Source: Alkalihalobacillus sp. CinArs1 (GTDB lineage Bacteria > Bacillota > Bacilli > Bacillales > Guptibacillaceae). Taken from it: 34,592 nt of DNA. How positions within the stretch are numbered: position 1 is the first letter of the stretch; every line of letters starts with the position of its first letter. Below the pieces are notes generated by a model. It was not told the origin of the DNA. It made no database searches and was given only the letters and a program-made list of their open reading frames with translations. This document shows, one piece after another, positions 16,971-26,656 of the stretch. The position numbers and the translations under genes are program-made. Location: assembly GCF_947387515.1 (NCBI RefSeq), contig NZ_CANDOB010000011.1:1-34592 (forward strand), given 5' to 3'.

Positions 16971-17808
16971 ACTTCTTCTTCGGAATTCGAATTGTAAATT
17001 GGTAATATTCTTCATGCTCTTCTTCGTCGGTATCGATCGATAAACCGCTCTCCGTTACCATATCAAGTGATTGGCGAATGGTGTTTACAGCAAGACGCAT
17101 GTCCTTACTGAAGGACTTCTTTGTAGGCTTCGGCTTTGGAGTGGTTCCTTCAAGCATCCGCACAACTCGATCCTCAGTTTGCTTAACATTCCACTGTTTC
17201 TCAATTACTTCTTCGAGCACCTTCACTTGATTCTCAGGGTTCTTAAGAGGGATCAAGGCTCTAGCATGTCTTTCGGTGATCTGTTTATTTAAAAGTGCTT
17301 GTTGTATAGGTTCTGGCAACTTTAACAAACGAAGCTTATTTGCAATCGTTGATTGTCCTTTTCCAAGGCGTTGCGCGAGGCTTTCTTGCGTCAAATTATG
17401 AAGCTCTAATAGCTGAGAATATGCCATCGCTTCTTCAATGGCAGTCAATTCTTCTCTCTGTAAGTTCTCTATTAAAGCGATCGATGCTGTTTGCGAATCA
17501 TTAAACTCTTTCACTATTGCAGGAATTCGCTCCCAGCCAAGCTTTTTCACAGCTCTCCAGCGACGTTCCCCGGCAATAATCTCATATTTGCCTTCACGTT
17601 CTCGCACGACGATCGGCTGGATAATACCATGTGTTTTAATAGTCTGAGATAGTTCAGCGATTTTTTCATCTATAAAAATTGTTCGAGGTTGGAAACGGTT
17701 CGGAACAATTTCTTCAACAAGGATGTGCTTTACTTCATCCTGTTCAGATTCCATTCCCTCATTTTTTTCTTCGTTCAATCCGAAAAGACGTGAAAACGTA
17801 TGTTTCAT
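16969..17808 (-). CDS. noc: Nucleoid occlusion protein Noc
   Basis: A 279-residue ParB paralogue that binds its own DNA sites, uses CTP to form a clamp and carries DNA to the membrane, where it blocks FtsZ ring formation over the nucleoid. The N-terminal [11 protein letters not shown] is the amphipathic membrane-binding helix typical of Noc. The ParB-like core has GERRWRA (80-86) and ENLQREE (114-120), and the helix-turn-helix with [20 protein letters not shown] lies around 143-162. The ATG at 17808 has AAAGGTGG upstream. It follows rsmG with a 116-base gap that holds a parS-like site. Distinction from the neighbouring parB rests on the N-terminal helix and gene order. Confidence 0.97.
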   Translation of the reverse strand: MKHTFSRLFGLNEEKNEGMESEQDEVKHILVEEIVPNRFQPRTIFIDEKIAELSQTIKTHGIIQPIVVREREGKYEIIAGERRWRAVKKLGWERIPAIVKEFNDSQTASIALIENLQREELTAIEEAMAYSQLLELHNLTQESLAQRLGKGQSTIANKLRLLKLPEPIQQALLNKQITERHARALIPLKNPENQVKVLEEVIEKQWNVKQTEDRVVRMLEGTTPKPKPTKKSFSKDMRLAVNTIRQSLDMVTESGLSIDTDEEEHEEYYQFTIRIPKKK

Positions 17809-17879
17809 CGCCCAACACCACCTTTAATCGACTCCTTAACTGATTCGTTACCTTGAACTAAAAATCCTTCTATACGTAG

Positions 17880-17895
17880 CGTTCCACGTGGAACA
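17880..17895. promoter_or_regulatory. parS site between rsmG and noc
   Basis: The 16 bases CGTTCCACGTGGAACA match the parS palindrome TGTTYCACGTGRAACA except for the first base (C for T). It lies upstream of noc and downstream of a TATAAT-like element that overlaps the rsmG stop codon, so bound ParB may also influence noc transcription. Confidence 0.88.
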
Positions 17896-17924
17896 CATTT
17901 CCGTTCAAATGCAGACTATTTCTA

Positions 17925-18638
17925 TTATAATGGATTTTTATTAGGTGTGCCTGGCTTTCTTGGATATTTTTTTGGTGTCGATTTGATTTTTTTGATCGTG
18001 ACGATATTCCGCTCGCTCTCTTCAAGGGGCAAAGATAGTTTCTCGACCTTTTCTGTCTGCCCACCAAGTATGGTTATAGCTTGTTTTCCAGCTTTTAATT
18101 CTTCCTCGACATTTGGACCTTTTAAAGCAACAAAATATCCACCTGGCTTAACTAGCGGTAAACAAAGTTCTCCTAGAACGGACATGCGTGCGACTGCTCT
18201 TGCTGTAACAACATCATACTGTTCGCGATACGTTTTATTCTTACCGAACAGTTCTGCGCGATCATGACAAAAAGAAACACCTGTCAGATTTAATTGTGAC
18301 GCTAAGTGCTTTAAGAATCCGATCCGTTTATTAAGTGAATCCACGATCGTTACGTTTAGGTGGGGGAAGCAAATCTTTATCGGAAGGCTTGGAAATCCTG
18401 CTCCTGCTCCAACATCGCAAATATGTAAATCAGAGGAAAAGTCAAACGAGAATGCCGCCATAATAGAGTCATAAAAGTGTTTCTCATAAACCTCTTCTTT
18501 ATCAGTTATGGCCGTTAAATTCATTTTTTCGTTCCATTCCACCAAAACATCATAGTATGTCTGAAATTGTTGAAGCTGCTCAGGAGAAAGGGTTATCCCC
18601 TTCTCCTCTAGCAACTCCATGAATTGTTGTTCGTTCAT
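17925..18638 (-). CDS. rsmG: 16S rRNA (guanine-N7) methyltransferase RsmG (GidB)
   Basis: A 237-residue methyltransferase that methylates N7 of the 16S rRNA guanosine in the 530 loop (G527 in E. coli numbering) with S-adenosylmethionine. The SAM-binding motif [13 protein letters not shown] spans about 74-86, and [10 protein letters not shown] and the LKGP segment follow. The C-terminus is a basic extension rich in K, P and N. The ATG at 18638 has GAGGT upstream. It lies 19 bases downstream of mnmG, part of the mnmE-mnmG-rsmG transcript. Confidence 0.97.
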   Translation of the reverse strand: MNEQQFMELLEEKGITLSPEQLQQFQTYYDVLVEWNEKMNLTAITDKEEVYEKHFYDSIMAAFSFDFSSDLHICDVGAGAGFPSLPIKICFPHLNVTIVDSLNKRIGFLKHLASQLNLTGVSFCHDRAELFGKNKTYREQYDVVTARAVARMSVLGELCLPLVKPGGYFVALKGPNVEEELKAGKQAITILGGQTEKVEKLSLPLEESERNIVTIKKIKSTPKKYPRKPGTPNKNPL

Positions 18639-18657
18639 GGCTACCTCACTTTATCGA

Positions 18658-20541
18658 TTATTTTGCAATCTTAGCTATTTTTCCCTGCTCAATATACACA
18701 AGTAAAATAGAAACATCTGCTGGATTAACGCCCGATACACGTGAAGCCTGGCCAATAGATAGAGGACGGACCTCATGTAGCTTTTGTTTTGCTTCACTAG
18801 CAAGTCCATTTATCGCAAAGTAATCAATATCATTTGGAATCTTCTTCTCATCCATTTTCTTCATACGTTCAACTTGCTGTAGACTTTTCGCAATATAGCC
18901 CTTGTATTTAATTTGAATCTCCACTTGCTCAGCAACATCTTCTGGAACGTCGTACTCAGCTGGAGTAAGTTGTTTGATCGCTTCATAGTTTACTTCAGGA
19001 CGTTTGATCAAGTTACCAGCGTGTGCGGCTTCTTTCAGCTCAGATCCGTATTTCTGCAAAATGTCATTCACTTCATCAGTTGGCTTGATCACAACAGATT
19101 CTAGACGCTTAATTTCCTTTTCGATCAATTCCTTTTTCGCAATGAAACGATCGTAGCGTTCTTGAGGGATCATTCCGATTTCGTAGCCAAGATCGGTAAG
19201 TCTCAGATCAGCGTTATCATGGCGCAGAAGCAGTCTGTATTCTGCACGAGATGTTAGTAAACGATACGGTTCATTCGTTCCCTTCGTCACGAGATCATCG
19301 ATCAAGACGCCTATATACGCATCAGAACGGTCTAGAATGACAGCTTCACGATCCTGTGCATTTCGCGCAGCGTTAATTCCTGCCATGATCCCTTGCCCTG
19401 CAGCCTCTTCATAACCTGAAGTACCATTAAGCTGACCTGCAGTGAAGAGGTTCTTAACTGTTTTTGTTTCTAATGAAGGCCAAAGCTGTGTAGGTACGAT
19501 CGCATCATACTCGATAGCATAGCCTGCACGCATCATTTCAACGTTTTCAAGACCAGGTACTGTCTTCAAAATTTTACGCTGCAAGTCTTCAGGGAGACTC
19601 GTTGATAGTCCCTGAACATAAACCTCTTTCGTATTACGTCCTTCAGGCTCTAAAAAGATCTGATGGCGAGGCTTATCATTGAATCGAACGATTTTATCTT
19701 CGATCGAAGGACAATAGCGCGGACCTGTACCTTCGATCATGCCGGAGTACATAGGCGAACGGTGAAGGTTATCGTTGATAAGCTTATGCGTTTCCTCGCC
19801 AGTGTACGTCAGCCAGCAAGGAAGTTGGTCAGTAATATACTCAGTTGTTTCATATGAAAAAGCACGCGGCTTTTCATCACCTGGTTGAATCTCAGTCTTG
19901 CTGTAGTCGATCGACTTGTTATTCACACGAGGTGGTGTTCCTGTCTTAAATCGCACCATTTCAAAACCAAGCTCTTGTAGATGATAAGAGAGGTTTACTG
20001 AAGGCTGCATGTTATTTGGACCACTCTCATAAGAAAGGTCACCAAGAATAATACGACCACGAAGGAACGTACCAGTTGTAAGAATCACGGACTTCGCTTC
20101 ATACTGCGCACCTGTCTTCGTTTCAACTCCAGTACATACTCCGTCTTCAATGATCAGCTTTTCAACCATGCCTTGCAGTAACGTTAAATTTTCTTGTTCC
20201 TCAAGCGTTTTTTTCATTTCGCTTTGGTATAAAACTTTATCAGCCTGAGCACGCAGTGCGCGTACAGCTGGCCCTTTACCTGTGTTCAACATTCTCATCT
20301 GAATGTGTGTTTTATCAATATTTCGCGCCATTTCGCCGCCTAATGCATCGATTTCCCTAACGACGATCCCCTTTGCAGGACCTCCTACACTAGGGTTGCA
20401 GGGCATGAATGCAACAGAGTCAAGGTTCAGTGTGAGCATGAGTGTCTTTGCTCCCATTCTCGCTGAAGCTAGACCTGCTTCTACACCGGCATGACCTGCG
20501 CCGACGACGATAACATCATAAGAATCGGCTTTGTAACCCAT
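18658..20541 (-). CDS. mnmG: tRNA uridine-5-carboxymethylaminomethyl modification enzyme MnmG (GidA)
   Basis: A 627-residue FAD-dependent partner of MnmE that adds the carboxymethylaminomethyl (or aminomethyl) group at the wobble U34 of certain tRNAs. The N-terminal FAD motif GAGHAG is at 14-19, followed by the [13 protein letters not shown] segment that is highly conserved in MnmG. The central [10 protein letters not shown] and the C-terminal helical MnmE-binding domain with [13 protein letters not shown] are present. The ATG at 20541 has a clear AAAGGAGG. The length is usual for the family. It follows mnmE with a 24-base gap and precedes rsmG by 19. Confidence 0.98.
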   Translation of the reverse strand: MGYKADSYDVIVVGAGHAGVEAGLASARMGAKTLMLTLNLDSVAFMPCNPSVGGPAKGIVVREIDALGGEMARNIDKTHIQMRMLNTGKGPAVRALRAQADKVLYQSEMKKTLEEQENLTLLQGMVEKLIIEDGVCTGVETKTGAQYEAKSVILTTGTFLRGRIILGDLSYESGPNNMQPSVNLSYHLQELGFEMVRFKTGTPPRVNNKSIDYSKTEIQPGDEKPRAFSYETTEYITDQLPCWLTYTGEETHKLINDNLHRSPMYSGMIEGTGPRYCPSIEDKIVRFNDKPRHQIFLEPEGRNTKEVYVQGLSTSLPEDLQRKILKTVPGLENVEMMRAGYAIEYDAIVPTQLWPSLETKTVKNLFTAGQLNGTSGYEEAAGQGIMAGINAARNAQDREAVILDRSDAYIGVLIDDLVTKGTNEPYRLLTSRAEYRLLLRHDNADLRLTDLGYEIGMIPQERYDRFIAKKELIEKEIKRLESVVIKPTDEVNDILQKYGSELKEAAHAGNLIKRPEVNYEAIKQLTPAEYDVPEDVAEQVEIQIKYKGYIAKSLQQVERMKKMDEKKIPNDIDYFAINGLASEAKQKLHEVRPLSIGQASRVSGVNPADVSILLVYIEQGKIAKIAK

Positions 20542-20565
20542 TGCCGTATTCCTCCTTTTATATTC

Positions 20566-21942
20566 TTATTTCCCAAGACAGAATTGCGAGAATAACTGGT
20601 CGATCAAACTCTCAGATACCGTATCACCTATGATCTCTCCTAGTAGTTCCCATGTACGAGTAATATCAATCTGAACCATATCGACAGGCATTCCTGCTTC
20701 GATGGCGTCGAGCGCATCTGCTAGTGTTTTTCTTGATTGCTCTAACAAAGCGATGTGTCTAGAGTTTGATACATACGTTAGATCCTGTGATTCAACAGCA
20801 CCTTCAAAGAAGAGTTCAGAGATAGATTGTTCGAGCTCATCTACTCCTTGTTCATTCTTTAGGGAAGTTGTAATGATCGGATGCTTATCAGCTAGCCGCT
20901 TTACTTTTTCTAGATCAAGCTTTTCTTCCAAGTCGGTTTTGTTAACGATCACGATAACATCCATTCCCTCGACTGCTTTGAAAAGCTGTTCATCTTCGTG
21001 AGTAAGCTCATCGTTATAATTTAAAACGAGTAGGATGAGGTCTGCCTGCTTTAAACGCTCACGTGATCGCTCTACCCCTATTCGTTCGACAAGATCTTCC
21101 GTTTCACGTATCCCCGCTGTATCAACGAGCCTTAAAGGTACGCCCCTTACGTTCACATACTCTTCGATCACATCTCTGGTTGTACCAGGTACATCCGTAA
21201 CAATCGCTTTGTTTTCATGAACAAGACTGTTTAATAAAGAGGACTTTCCTACATTTGGTCTTCCTACGATGACAGTCGATAGGCCCTCTCTCAAAATTTT
21301 ACCTTGCCGGGCCGTTACGAGAATTCGTCTGATCTCTTCTTCTACTTCTTTTAACTGATTTGTTAAAAGCTCCTGCGTCATCTCTTCTGCATCGTACTCA
21401 GGGTAATCGATATTGACTTCAACGTGCGCAACTGTTTCTAGTAATTGCTGGCGAAGCTTTGAAATTAGTGTTGAAAGACGTCCTTCCATTTGGTTCAACG
21501 CAACATTCATCGCTCTATCAGTTTTGGCACGAATGAGATCAATTACACCTTCTGCTTGAGAAAGATCGATTCTACCGTTCAAGAATGCTCGTTTTGTAAA
21601 TTCACCTGGTTCAGCTAATCTTGCCCCGCTTCGTAGAACAAGTTCAAGTACGCGATTGACTGATACGAGTCCACCGTGACAGTTGATTTCAACAATATCT
21701 TCCCTCGTAAAGGTGCGAGGCCCCCTCATGACAGAAACCATTACCTCTTCCGCTACCTCGTCTGTGTCTGGGTCGATCAGATGCCCATAGTGAATCGTAT
21801 GAGACTCTACGTCTCTTAGCGGTTTTGAACCCTTGTAAAGCTTATCGGCAATGTCTACCGCTTCAGACCCACTTAACCGTACGATCGCAATCGCTCCTTC
21901 TCCCATCGGAGTCGATATCGCTGCTATCGTTTCGTATTCCAT
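20566..21942 (-). CDS. mnmE: tRNA modification GTPase MnmE (TrmE)
   Basis: A 458-residue GTPase that acts with MnmG in modifying wobble U34 of tRNA. The N-terminal tetrahydrofolate-binding domain (about 1-118) is followed by a helical domain with an embedded GTPase domain. GRPNVGKS is at 227-234, DTAG at 274-277, and NKTD follows further on. The C-terminus ends C455-L-G-K458, the expected CxGK motif with the catalytic cysteine. The frame is open three more codons, but the ATG at 21942 follows GAGAGGTG and fits the family. Its upstream region of about 270 bases carries a cluster of DnaA boxes. Confidence 0.98.
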   Translation of the reverse strand: MEYETIAAISTPMGEGAIAIVRLSGSEAVDIADKLYKGSKPLRDVESHTIHYGHLIDPDTDEVAEEVMVSVMRGPRTFTREDIVEINCHGGLVSVNRVLELVLRSGARLAEPGEFTKRAFLNGRIDLSQAEGVIDLIRAKTDRAMNVALNQMEGRLSTLISKLRQQLLETVAHVEVNIDYPEYDAEEMTQELLTNQLKEVEEEIRRILVTARQGKILREGLSTVIVGRPNVGKSSLLNSLVHENKAIVTDVPGTTRDVIEEYVNVRGVPLRLVDTAGIRETEDLVERIGVERSRERLKQADLILLVLNYNDELTHEDEQLFKAVEGMDVIVIVNKTDLEEKLDLEKVKRLADKHPIITTSLKNEQGVDELEQSISELFFEGAVESQDLTYVSNSRHIALLEQSRKTLADALDAIEAGMPVDMVQIDITRTWELLGEIIGDTVSESLIDQLFSQFCLGK

Positions 21943-22023
21943 TCCGTTCACCTCTCTTATCTATAAAAATGCTATATTTGCTCTATTTCTTATATGAATG
22001 AAGACTAGTATTAGTTTAACCAA

Positions 22024-22071
22024 TTATCCACAGTGGATAACTCTTTCAAAAATGACAGAGATTAATCCACA
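22024..22071. promoter_or_regulatory. DnaA-box cluster upstream of mnmE
   Basis: A perfect DnaA box TTATCCACA (22024-22032, plus) overlaps an inverse near-box AGTGGATAA (22032-22040), giving a 17-base palindrome TTATCCAC-A-GTGGATAA. A third near-box TAATCCACA lies at 22063-22071. The cluster is about 80 bases upstream of the mnmE start. The rest of the 21943-22211 gap shows only AT-rich sequence and the khpB terminator; no clear promoter was found. Confidence 0.75.
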
Positions 22072-22180
22072 ATACCTTTTAGTGTAACCCATTTTTGCAA
22101 AAAAAGAAATAATAAGGCCCTGGAATAGGACTGCTTTTCACCTAATGTTCACGTTTTCTAACGACTCTAGAGATCCACAT

Positions 22181-22212
22181 AAAAAAAACCTCCGGACAAC
22201 AGCCCGAAGGTT
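22181..22212 (-). terminator. khpB terminator
   Basis: On the minus strand AACCTTCGGG pairs with TCCGGAGGTT (10 bp with G-U pairs), loop of about six bases, followed by eight T residues (22181-22188). It lies immediately after the khpB stop codon and ends the rnpA-yidD-yidC-khpB run. Confidence 0.9.
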
Positions 22213-22838
22213 TAAATTTGCTTATTACGTGGAACTATAACCACACGTCTATGCGGATCGTTCCCATCAGAGTGAGTCGTGATTCCCTTCTTATCTTTCA
22301 GATAAAGATGAATCACCTTCCGTTCAAGCGACGGCATCGGTTCTAACTGCACTTCCCTTTTCGTATAGATCGCTTTTTCAGCGAGACGATCTGCTAGCTT
22401 TTTCAGCGTATCTTCTCGTCTTTGTCGATAGTTCTCTGCGTCGAGAACGACTCTAACAAAACGATCTGAAAATCGGTTCGCGGCGAGGTTTGTCAAATAT
22501 TGCAGCGAGTTAAGAGTTTGGCCGCGTTTCCCAATTAGTATAGCAATTTTCTCACCAGATAAAGTAAAAAATAGATCGCGATCTTTCTTTACTCCTTCTA
22601 TTCTGGCTTCGACTCCCATATTACTAATTACTTTTTCTAAGAAAGCTTTTGTTTGCTCAAGCACGTCAGGCTTTTCGACAACCTTGATACGTGCTGGTTT
22701 TCCTCCAAATCCTAAGAAACCTTTTTTAGGCTCATCGATCACTTCAATATCAACTTGTTCCTCTACAGTTTCGAGTTGATTCAACGCGTCTTGCAGCGCA
22801 TCTTCAACTGATTTCCCCGTTACCGTAACGCTTCTCAC
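22212..22838 (-). CDS. khpB: RNA-binding protein KhpB (Jag, EloR, SpoIIIJ-associated)
   Basis: A 208-residue cytoplasmic RNA-binding protein, linked in other Firmicutes to cell elongation and to YidC. It has a Jag N-terminal domain (about 1-50, [14 protein letters not shown]), a KH domain (about 80-140) with the [13 protein letters not shown] motif, and a C-terminal R3H domain ending [12 protein letters not shown]. The start is GTG at 22838, which overlaps the yidC stop codon (GTGA), with AGGGAG upstream. That overlap points to translational coupling with yidC. Confidence 0.96.
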   Translation of the reverse strand: MRSVTVTGKSVEDALQDALNQLETVEEQVDIEVIDEPKKGFLGFGGKPARIKVVEKPDVLEQTKAFLEKVISNMGVEARIEGVKKDRDLFFTLSGEKIAILIGKRGQTLNSLQYLTNLAANRFSDRFVRVVLDAENYRQRREDTLKKLADRLAEKAIYTKREVQLEPMPSLERKVIHLYLKDKKGITTHSDGNDPHRRVVIVPRNKQI

Positions 22839-23602
22839 TTCTTCGCTCCCTCCGTATCCGTACTAGCGGTTTTGGTGGTAGGTCTCATAATAAAGTAAGT
22901 TTGAACAATCATAAAGATATTTCCCACTACCCAGTAAAGCGCTAGAGCTGAAGGAAAATTGATTGCGAATACGATAATCATGATCGGCATAACGTAGAGT
23001 AGCATTTTCATTTGAGGCTGTACTGCTCCACTGCTTCCCATCATGATCTTTTGTTGAATAAACGTTGTTAAACCAGCTAGTAATGCAAGCGTAATATCTG
23101 CATCTCCCAGGCTGAACCATAAAAAGTTATGCGTCGCAATAGCTTCTGTCCTCATGATCGCATGATAAAAACCAAGTAGTATTGGCATTTGAACAAGAAT
23201 CGGAAGACAACCCGCTAGAGGATTAACGCCATTCTTCTGGAAGAGCTGCATCATTTCCTGCTGAAGCTGCTGTTGTGTCTTCTGGTCTTTACTGCTGTAT
23301 TTCTCTCGCAGTTCTTTCATCTGAGGCTGCAGATCCTGCATAGCCCTTGAGCTCTTTGTTTGCTTGATCATTAATGGAAGCAAAACGAGTCGAATCAAAA
23401 TCGTAACGATGATAATGGAAAGACCATAGTTCTCATTACCTGTTGCATCTGCGAAAAATGTTAATAACATCGATAATGGATATACGACATATTCGCTCCA
23501 AAATCCAGTACTGTTTGCATCGATTGGATCGTTGATATTACATCCGGCCAGTACCGCAACGAGACCAATCAATAGAAATGCGAGGGTTACTTTTTTCCTC
23601 AC
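22835..23602 (-). CDS. yidC: Membrane protein insertase YidC (SpoIIIJ type)
   Basis: A 255-residue Oxa1-type insertase that helps proteins enter the cytoplasmic membrane, alone or with Sec. It is a lipoprotein: a hydrophobic signal (about 5-19) ends in the lipobox LAGC with acylated C21. Five transmembrane segments follow, with the cytoplasmic coiled-coil region rich in Q and K (about 95-120), and a conserved positively charged arginine (about R71) that sits in the groove of this family. The start is GTG at 23602, with AAGGAGG seven bases upstream. It is coupled with khpB and separated from yidD by 62 bases. Confidence 0.97.
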   Translation of the reverse strand: MRKKVTLAFLLIGLVAVLAGCNINDPIDANSTGFWSEYVVYPLSMLLTFFADATGNENYGLSIIIVTILIRLVLLPLMIKQTKSSRAMQDLQPQMKELREKYSSKDQKTQQQLQQEMMQLFQKNGVNPLAGCLPILVQMPILLGFYHAIMRTEAIATHNFLWFSLGDADITLALLAGLTTFIQQKIMMGSSGAVQPQMKMLLYVMPIMIIVFAINFPSALALYWVVGNIFMIVQTYFIMRPTTKTASTDTEGAKK

Positions 23603-23664
23603 GCTTCATCCTCCTTGCAATCAAACTCGACAATGACGATACCTTATGTAAGTAAAGCAATGCC

Positions 23665-23886
23665 TTAATTCTTTTTATCTGGAACTGGATCAAATCCTCC
23701 AGGATGAAACGGATGGCATTTCGATATTCTCCTAACCGTATACCACGTACCTCTTAGAAACCCATGCTTTTGATAAGATTCCAAGCTGTATTGGGAACAA
23801 GACGGGTAAAATCGACATGATGGAGGAGTCAAGGGTGAAACAAACTTCTGGTATCCACGAATCAGCAACATAGCCAGACGTTTCAT
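23665..23886 (-). CDS. yidD: Membrane protein insertion efficiency factor YidD
   Basis: A 73-residue membrane-associated protein that affects the efficiency of YidC-dependent insertion. The family motif [17 protein letters not shown] with two characteristic cysteines is at about 17-33, and [11 protein letters not shown] lies at the C-terminus. The amphipathic N-terminal helix could bind the membrane. Its ATG overlaps the rnpA stop codon (ATGA), and AAGGGG lies upstream. It is between rnpA and yidC, the usual place. Confidence 0.97.
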   Translation of the reverse strand: MKRLAMLLIRGYQKFVSPLTPPSCRFYPSCSQYSLESYQKHGFLRGTWYTVRRISKCHPFHPGGFDPVPDKKN

Positions 23887-24257
23887 CTTGTACCCCTTCC
23901 TTTTCCATTCCGCTTTGCACCTTTATATACACGTGCCCGTTTCAACACGTGAATCAAGCTGCTTTTCACTTCTTCTAAATTCATTTCCGATGCAGGCTTT
24001 CGAGCGATTACGACAAAATCGTAAGGAACGTCAATTTGATCTGAAAGCTGGTGAAAAGATTCACGAATGAGTCGCTTCACTCTATTTCTAGTAACTGCAT
24101 TCCCTATCCGTTTGCTTACCGAGAGACCTAATCGAAAATGAGGTTGATCGTTTCTTTTCATTACATAAACTACAAATTGTCTATTTGCAGTAGAGTTTCC
24201 TTTTTTAAAGACACTCTGGAACTCTGAATTCTTCTTAATCCGGTAGTTGCTATTCAA
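23883..24257 (-). CDS. rnpA: Ribonuclease P protein component RnpA
   Basis: The 124-residue protein subunit of RNase P, which together with the catalytic RNA removes the 5' leader of pre-tRNAs. The sequence shows the N-terminal RIKKNSEFQ segment, the aromatic cleft residues and the RNR motif [14 protein letters not shown]. The reading frame is open back to 24320, but the family start fits the TTG at 24257, with GGGAG eight bases upstream. Earlier in-frame codons would give an N-terminal extension not seen in the family. It follows rpmH and overlaps yidD by four bases. A terminator-like stem lies between it and rpmH. Confidence 0.95.
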   Translation of the reverse strand: MNSNYRIKKNSEFQSVFKKGNSTANRQFVVYVMKRNDQPHFRLGLSVSKRIGNAVTRNRVKRLIRESFHQLSDQIDVPYDFVVIARKPASEMNLEEVKSSLIHVLKRARVYKGAKRNGKGRGTR

Positions 24258-24307
24258 TCCGCACACTCCCAGTGTTGCTTGGATAAGCACATTATAAACC
24301 TTATCTT

Positions 24308-24336
24308 GAAAAAAGACCACTGATGATCAGTGGTCT
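24308..24336 (-). terminator. Hairpin between rpmH and rnpA
   Basis: A perfect 10-bp stem AGACCACTGA (24327-24336 on the minus strand) and TCAGTGGTCT (24314-24323) with a three-base loop, followed by six T residues. It overlaps the rpmH stop codon. Since rnpA has no promoter of its own that I can see, it probably acts as a partial terminator that lowers rnpA relative to rpmH. Confidence 0.85.
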
Positions 24337-24469
24337 ATGCAGACAATACTTTTCTACCTTTACGGCGACGACGAGCAAGAACTTTACGTCCGTTAGCTGA
24401 GCTCATACGCGCACGAAAACCGTGAACTTTTTTACGTTTACGTGTGTTTGGTTGAAACGTTCTTTTCAT
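24335..24469 (-). CDS. rpmH: Ribosomal protein L34
   Basis: A 44-residue, very basic 50S subunit protein. The whole sequence [14 protein letters not shown]...GFRARM...[18 protein letters not shown] is the standard L34 form. The longer open frame begins upstream of the promoter and is not used; the ATG at 24469 has GGGAGGTG upstream. It is the first gene of the minus-strand operon running away from the origin and lies next to the dnaA gene in the order typical of Bacillales. Confidence 0.98.
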   Translation of the reverse strand: MKRTFQPNTRKRKKVHGFRARMSSANGRKVLARRRRKGRKVLSA

Positions 24470-24510
24470 TCTATTACACCTCCCTGAGGATAAACTGTTA
24501 TAAAGACAGT

Positions 24511-24547
24511 CTAAGTTATTATAAGAAAGGGAGCGTCTAAATGTCAA
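24511..24547 (-). promoter_or_regulatory. rpmH sigma-A promoter
   Basis: On the minus strand the consensus -35 TTGACA (24542-24547) and consensus -10 TATAAT (24518-24523) with an 18-base spacer, predicted start near 24511, about 42 bases before the rpmH ATG. One of the strongest promoters in the window, fitting a ribosomal protein gene. Confidence 0.9.
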
Positions 24548-25083
24548 GTTCTATTAAAAACTCTTTGGTATTTTAATCGTGATCAACTACAACATTTAGA
24601 AAAACACCAGGAACGTTCCTCCTCGAAATTCATTCTACAAATTCCCCCACCAAAACTGTGTGGATAACTCATTTCGACATTTTTCACTTATTCACACATG
24701 TTATCGACAGCTTCTACACAAAATCTAGCGCTGTGGACATCTCAAATCCACAAGATATGCTCTCTGTGGATAACTTATCGAAAAGCATTGCAATACAGGG
24801 ATTCTTTTGTTATGATATTTGTGTTTTAACTCGTTGACAAGACGATCAGCCAATAATTAAATCCACAGCTTGTGGATAATTGTGTGGACAGTTATTCAGA
24901 GTTGTTTATGAGCCTGTCCACAAACCTGTGAACACAGTCGATAATTCGACTTTCTTCTATATTATATAACTTACGTTATTTTTGTGGACGGTATATTTAT
25001 TACTTTATATTCATGTAGTTATACAAAGGTTGTACGTTGGTAGATTAGGCGATTAACGCCAGCGGTGACAGCCTGTTTTTATT
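24548..25083. other. oriC: Origin region part 1: DnaA boxes between rpmH and dnaA
   Basis: This gene-free stretch of about 540 bases holds four perfect DnaA boxes (TTATNCACA): 24659-24667 (minus), 24688-24696 (plus), 24765-24773 (minus) and 24871-24879 (minus). A one-mismatch box is at 24892-24900, and weaker AAATCCACA-like copies lie nearby (about 24743 and 24860). ATCCACA-GCT-TGTGGAT at about 24861-24877 is a small palindrome. It corresponds to the dnaA-proximal DnaA-box cluster (incC type) of the bipartite Bacillus origin. Box positions are seen directly; the origin function is from the family and gene order. Confidence 0.9.
24834..24862 (+). promoter_or_regulatory. Candidate dnaA promoter
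   Basis: A consensus -35 TTGACA (24834-24839) is followed after 17 bases by TTAAAT (24857-24862), a modest -10. DnaA boxes directly downstream (24871-24879) would cover the predicted start, in line with autorepression of dnaA by DnaA. The distance to the dnaA start is about 240 bases. Another AT-rich -10-like element exists at about 24958-24970, so this is not the only possibility. Confidence 0.5.
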
Positions 25084-25107
25084 TTGCAAACAAAAGGAGG
25101 GACTTCG

Positions 25108-26460
25108 TTGGAAAACATCACGGATCTCTGGCAACAAGCGCTAGCGGAAATCGAAAAAAAACTAAGTAAACCGAGCTTCGAAACGTGGTTAAAGTCAACT
25201 TCCGCCAACAGAATGGAAGGCGACACCATTATCATTACAGCACCCAACGAGTTCGCAAGGGATTGGCTAGAATCTAGATATTCAAGTCTGATTACGGAAA
25301 CACTCCTTGAATTGACTGGTAGTGAACTTAGGGCAAAATTCATCATTCCTCAGACGAACTCTGATGATGATCTAGATATTGAACAAGCGATGAAGAAAAA
25401 ACCTAAAGCAAAGCCTGCTCAAGAAGAAAACCCACAAAGCATGCTTAATTCCAAATATACATTCGATACGTTTGTTATTGGTTCTGGAAACCGTTTTGCA
25501 CACGCAGCATCTCTTGCAGTAGCGGAAGCCCCAGCAAAAGCATACAATCCACTGTTTATATATGGTGGCGTAGGACTAGGGAAAACACACTTGATGCACG
25601 CGATCGGCCACTATGTAATTGATCACAATCCGAATGCCAAAGTAGTTTACCTATCGTCCGAAAAGTTTACGAATGAGTTCATTAACTCGATTCGCGACAA
25701 CAAAACGGTGAATTTTCGCAATAAATATCGAAATGTCGATGTCCTGCTAATCGATGATATTCAGTTCCTTGCTGGAAAAGAACAAACGCAAGAGGAATTC
25801 TTCCATACGTTTAACGCTCTTCATGAGGAAAGTAAACAGATCGTCATATCAAGTGACCGACCTCCGAAAGAAATTCCTACGCTGGAAGATCGTCTTCGTT
25901 CTCGCTTTGAATGGGGATTGATCACAGATATCACGCCTCCTGATTTAGAAACACGAATTGCGATCTTGAGGAAAAAAGCGAAGGCTGAAGGACTAGATAT
26001 TCCTAATGAAGTGATGCTCTATATCGCAAATCAAATTGATACGAATATTCGTGAGCTTGAAGGGGCATTGATTCGAGTCGTCGCTTATTCGTCTCTGATC
26101 AACCAGGACATGAATGCAGACCTTGCAGCGGAAGCATTGAAGAACATCATTCCTTCTTCTCAGCCAAAAGTCATCACCATCCATGATATCCAGACGGTTA
26201 TTGGGGAGCATTTTTCTGTTAAGCTTGAGGATTTTGCTGCAAAAAAGAGAACAAAATCAGTCGCATTTCCTCGTCAAATAGCGATGTATCTATCTAGAGA
26301 GCTCACTGATTTCTCACTTCCGAAAATTGGTGAAGAGTTTGGTGGGAGAGATCACACTACTGTTATCCATGCTCACGAGAAGATTTCAAAGCTACTCGAT
26401 TCCGACCAAGAACTTCAGAAAAAACTACAAGATGTTATTGAGCAGCTAAAGAACGGATAA
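25108..26460 (+). CDS. dnaA: Chromosomal replication initiator DnaA
   Basis: A 450-residue AAA+ protein that binds DnaA boxes and opens the origin with ATP. Domain I is about 1-80 and a charged linker (about 82-112) follows. The AAA+ domain has Walker A GGVGLGKT at 153-160 and Walker B LLIDDIQF at about 213-220. The C-terminal domain IV carries the DnaA-box-binding helix-turn-helix with [11 protein letters not shown]. The open frame starts at 25084, but the TTG at 25108 has a perfect AAAGGAGGG nine to ten bases upstream and yields the family N-terminus (M-E-N-I-x-D-L-W). It is the first gene of the plus-strand arm, with origin DNA on both sides. Confidence 0.98.
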   Translation: MENITDLWQQALAEIEKKLSKPSFETWLKSTSANRMEGDTIIITAPNEFARDWLESRYSSLITETLLELTGSELRAKFIIPQTNSDDDLDIEQAMKKKPKAKPAQEENPQSMLNSKYTFDTFVIGSGNRFAHAASLAVAEAPAKAYNPLFIYGGVGLGKTHLMHAIGHYVIDHNPNAKVVYLSSEKFTNEFINSIRDNKTVNFRNKYRNVDVLLIDDIQFLAGKEQTQEEFFHTFNALHEESKQIVISSDRPPKEIPTLEDRLRSRFEWGLITDITPPDLETRIAILRKKAKAEGLDIPNEVMLYIANQIDTNIRELEGALIRVVAYSSLINQDMNADLAAEALKNIIPSSQPKVITIHDIQTVIGEHFSVKLEDFAAKKRTKSVAFPRQIAMYLSRELTDFSLPKIGEEFGGRDHTTVIHAHEKISKLLDSDQELQKKLQDVIEQLKNG

Positions 26461-26656
26461 TCTACGTTTTGTGGATACCACTGAATAGTGTGTGCACAGA
26501 ATGCACGAGTTACTAACACACTATCCACAGGTGGATAACTTTCGTATCAAGGGGTTGTGTATACTTATCCACACATTCACAGCCCCTACTAGTAAGACTA
26601 CGACATTTTTAAATAATAATTATATGAATGACGTTCATTTATTTAGGAGGTAAATT
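26461..26656. other. oriC: Origin region part 2: DnaA boxes, DnaA-trio-like run and AT-rich unwinding element between dnaA and dnaN
   Basis: One perfect DnaA box lies at 26565-26573 (plus), with one-mismatch boxes at 26470-26478 (minus), 26521-26529 (plus) and 26530-26538 (minus); the last two form a palindrome TATCCAC-AG-GTGGATA. Next come a short GC-rich step (about 26580-26586) and three-base repeats CTA-CTA-GTA-AGA-CTA-CGA (26586-26603), like the DnaA-trios of B. subtilis. An AT-rich stretch follows (about 26604-26628). A 13-base palindrome AATGA-CGT-TCATT (26627-26639) precedes the dnaN ribosome binding site. This order matches the basal unwinding system. The unwinding role is inferred. 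Confidence 0.85.

Noticed and set aside
18729-18744. CACGTG in mnmG near its end as a third parS
   Set aside because: The surrounding bases (GATA and AAGC) lack the TGTT and AACA arms needed; likely coincidental.
24258-24320. N-terminal extension of rnpA to 24320
   Set aside because: The added residues do not resemble the family, and the TTG at 24257 has the right spacing from GGGAG and gives the usual length.
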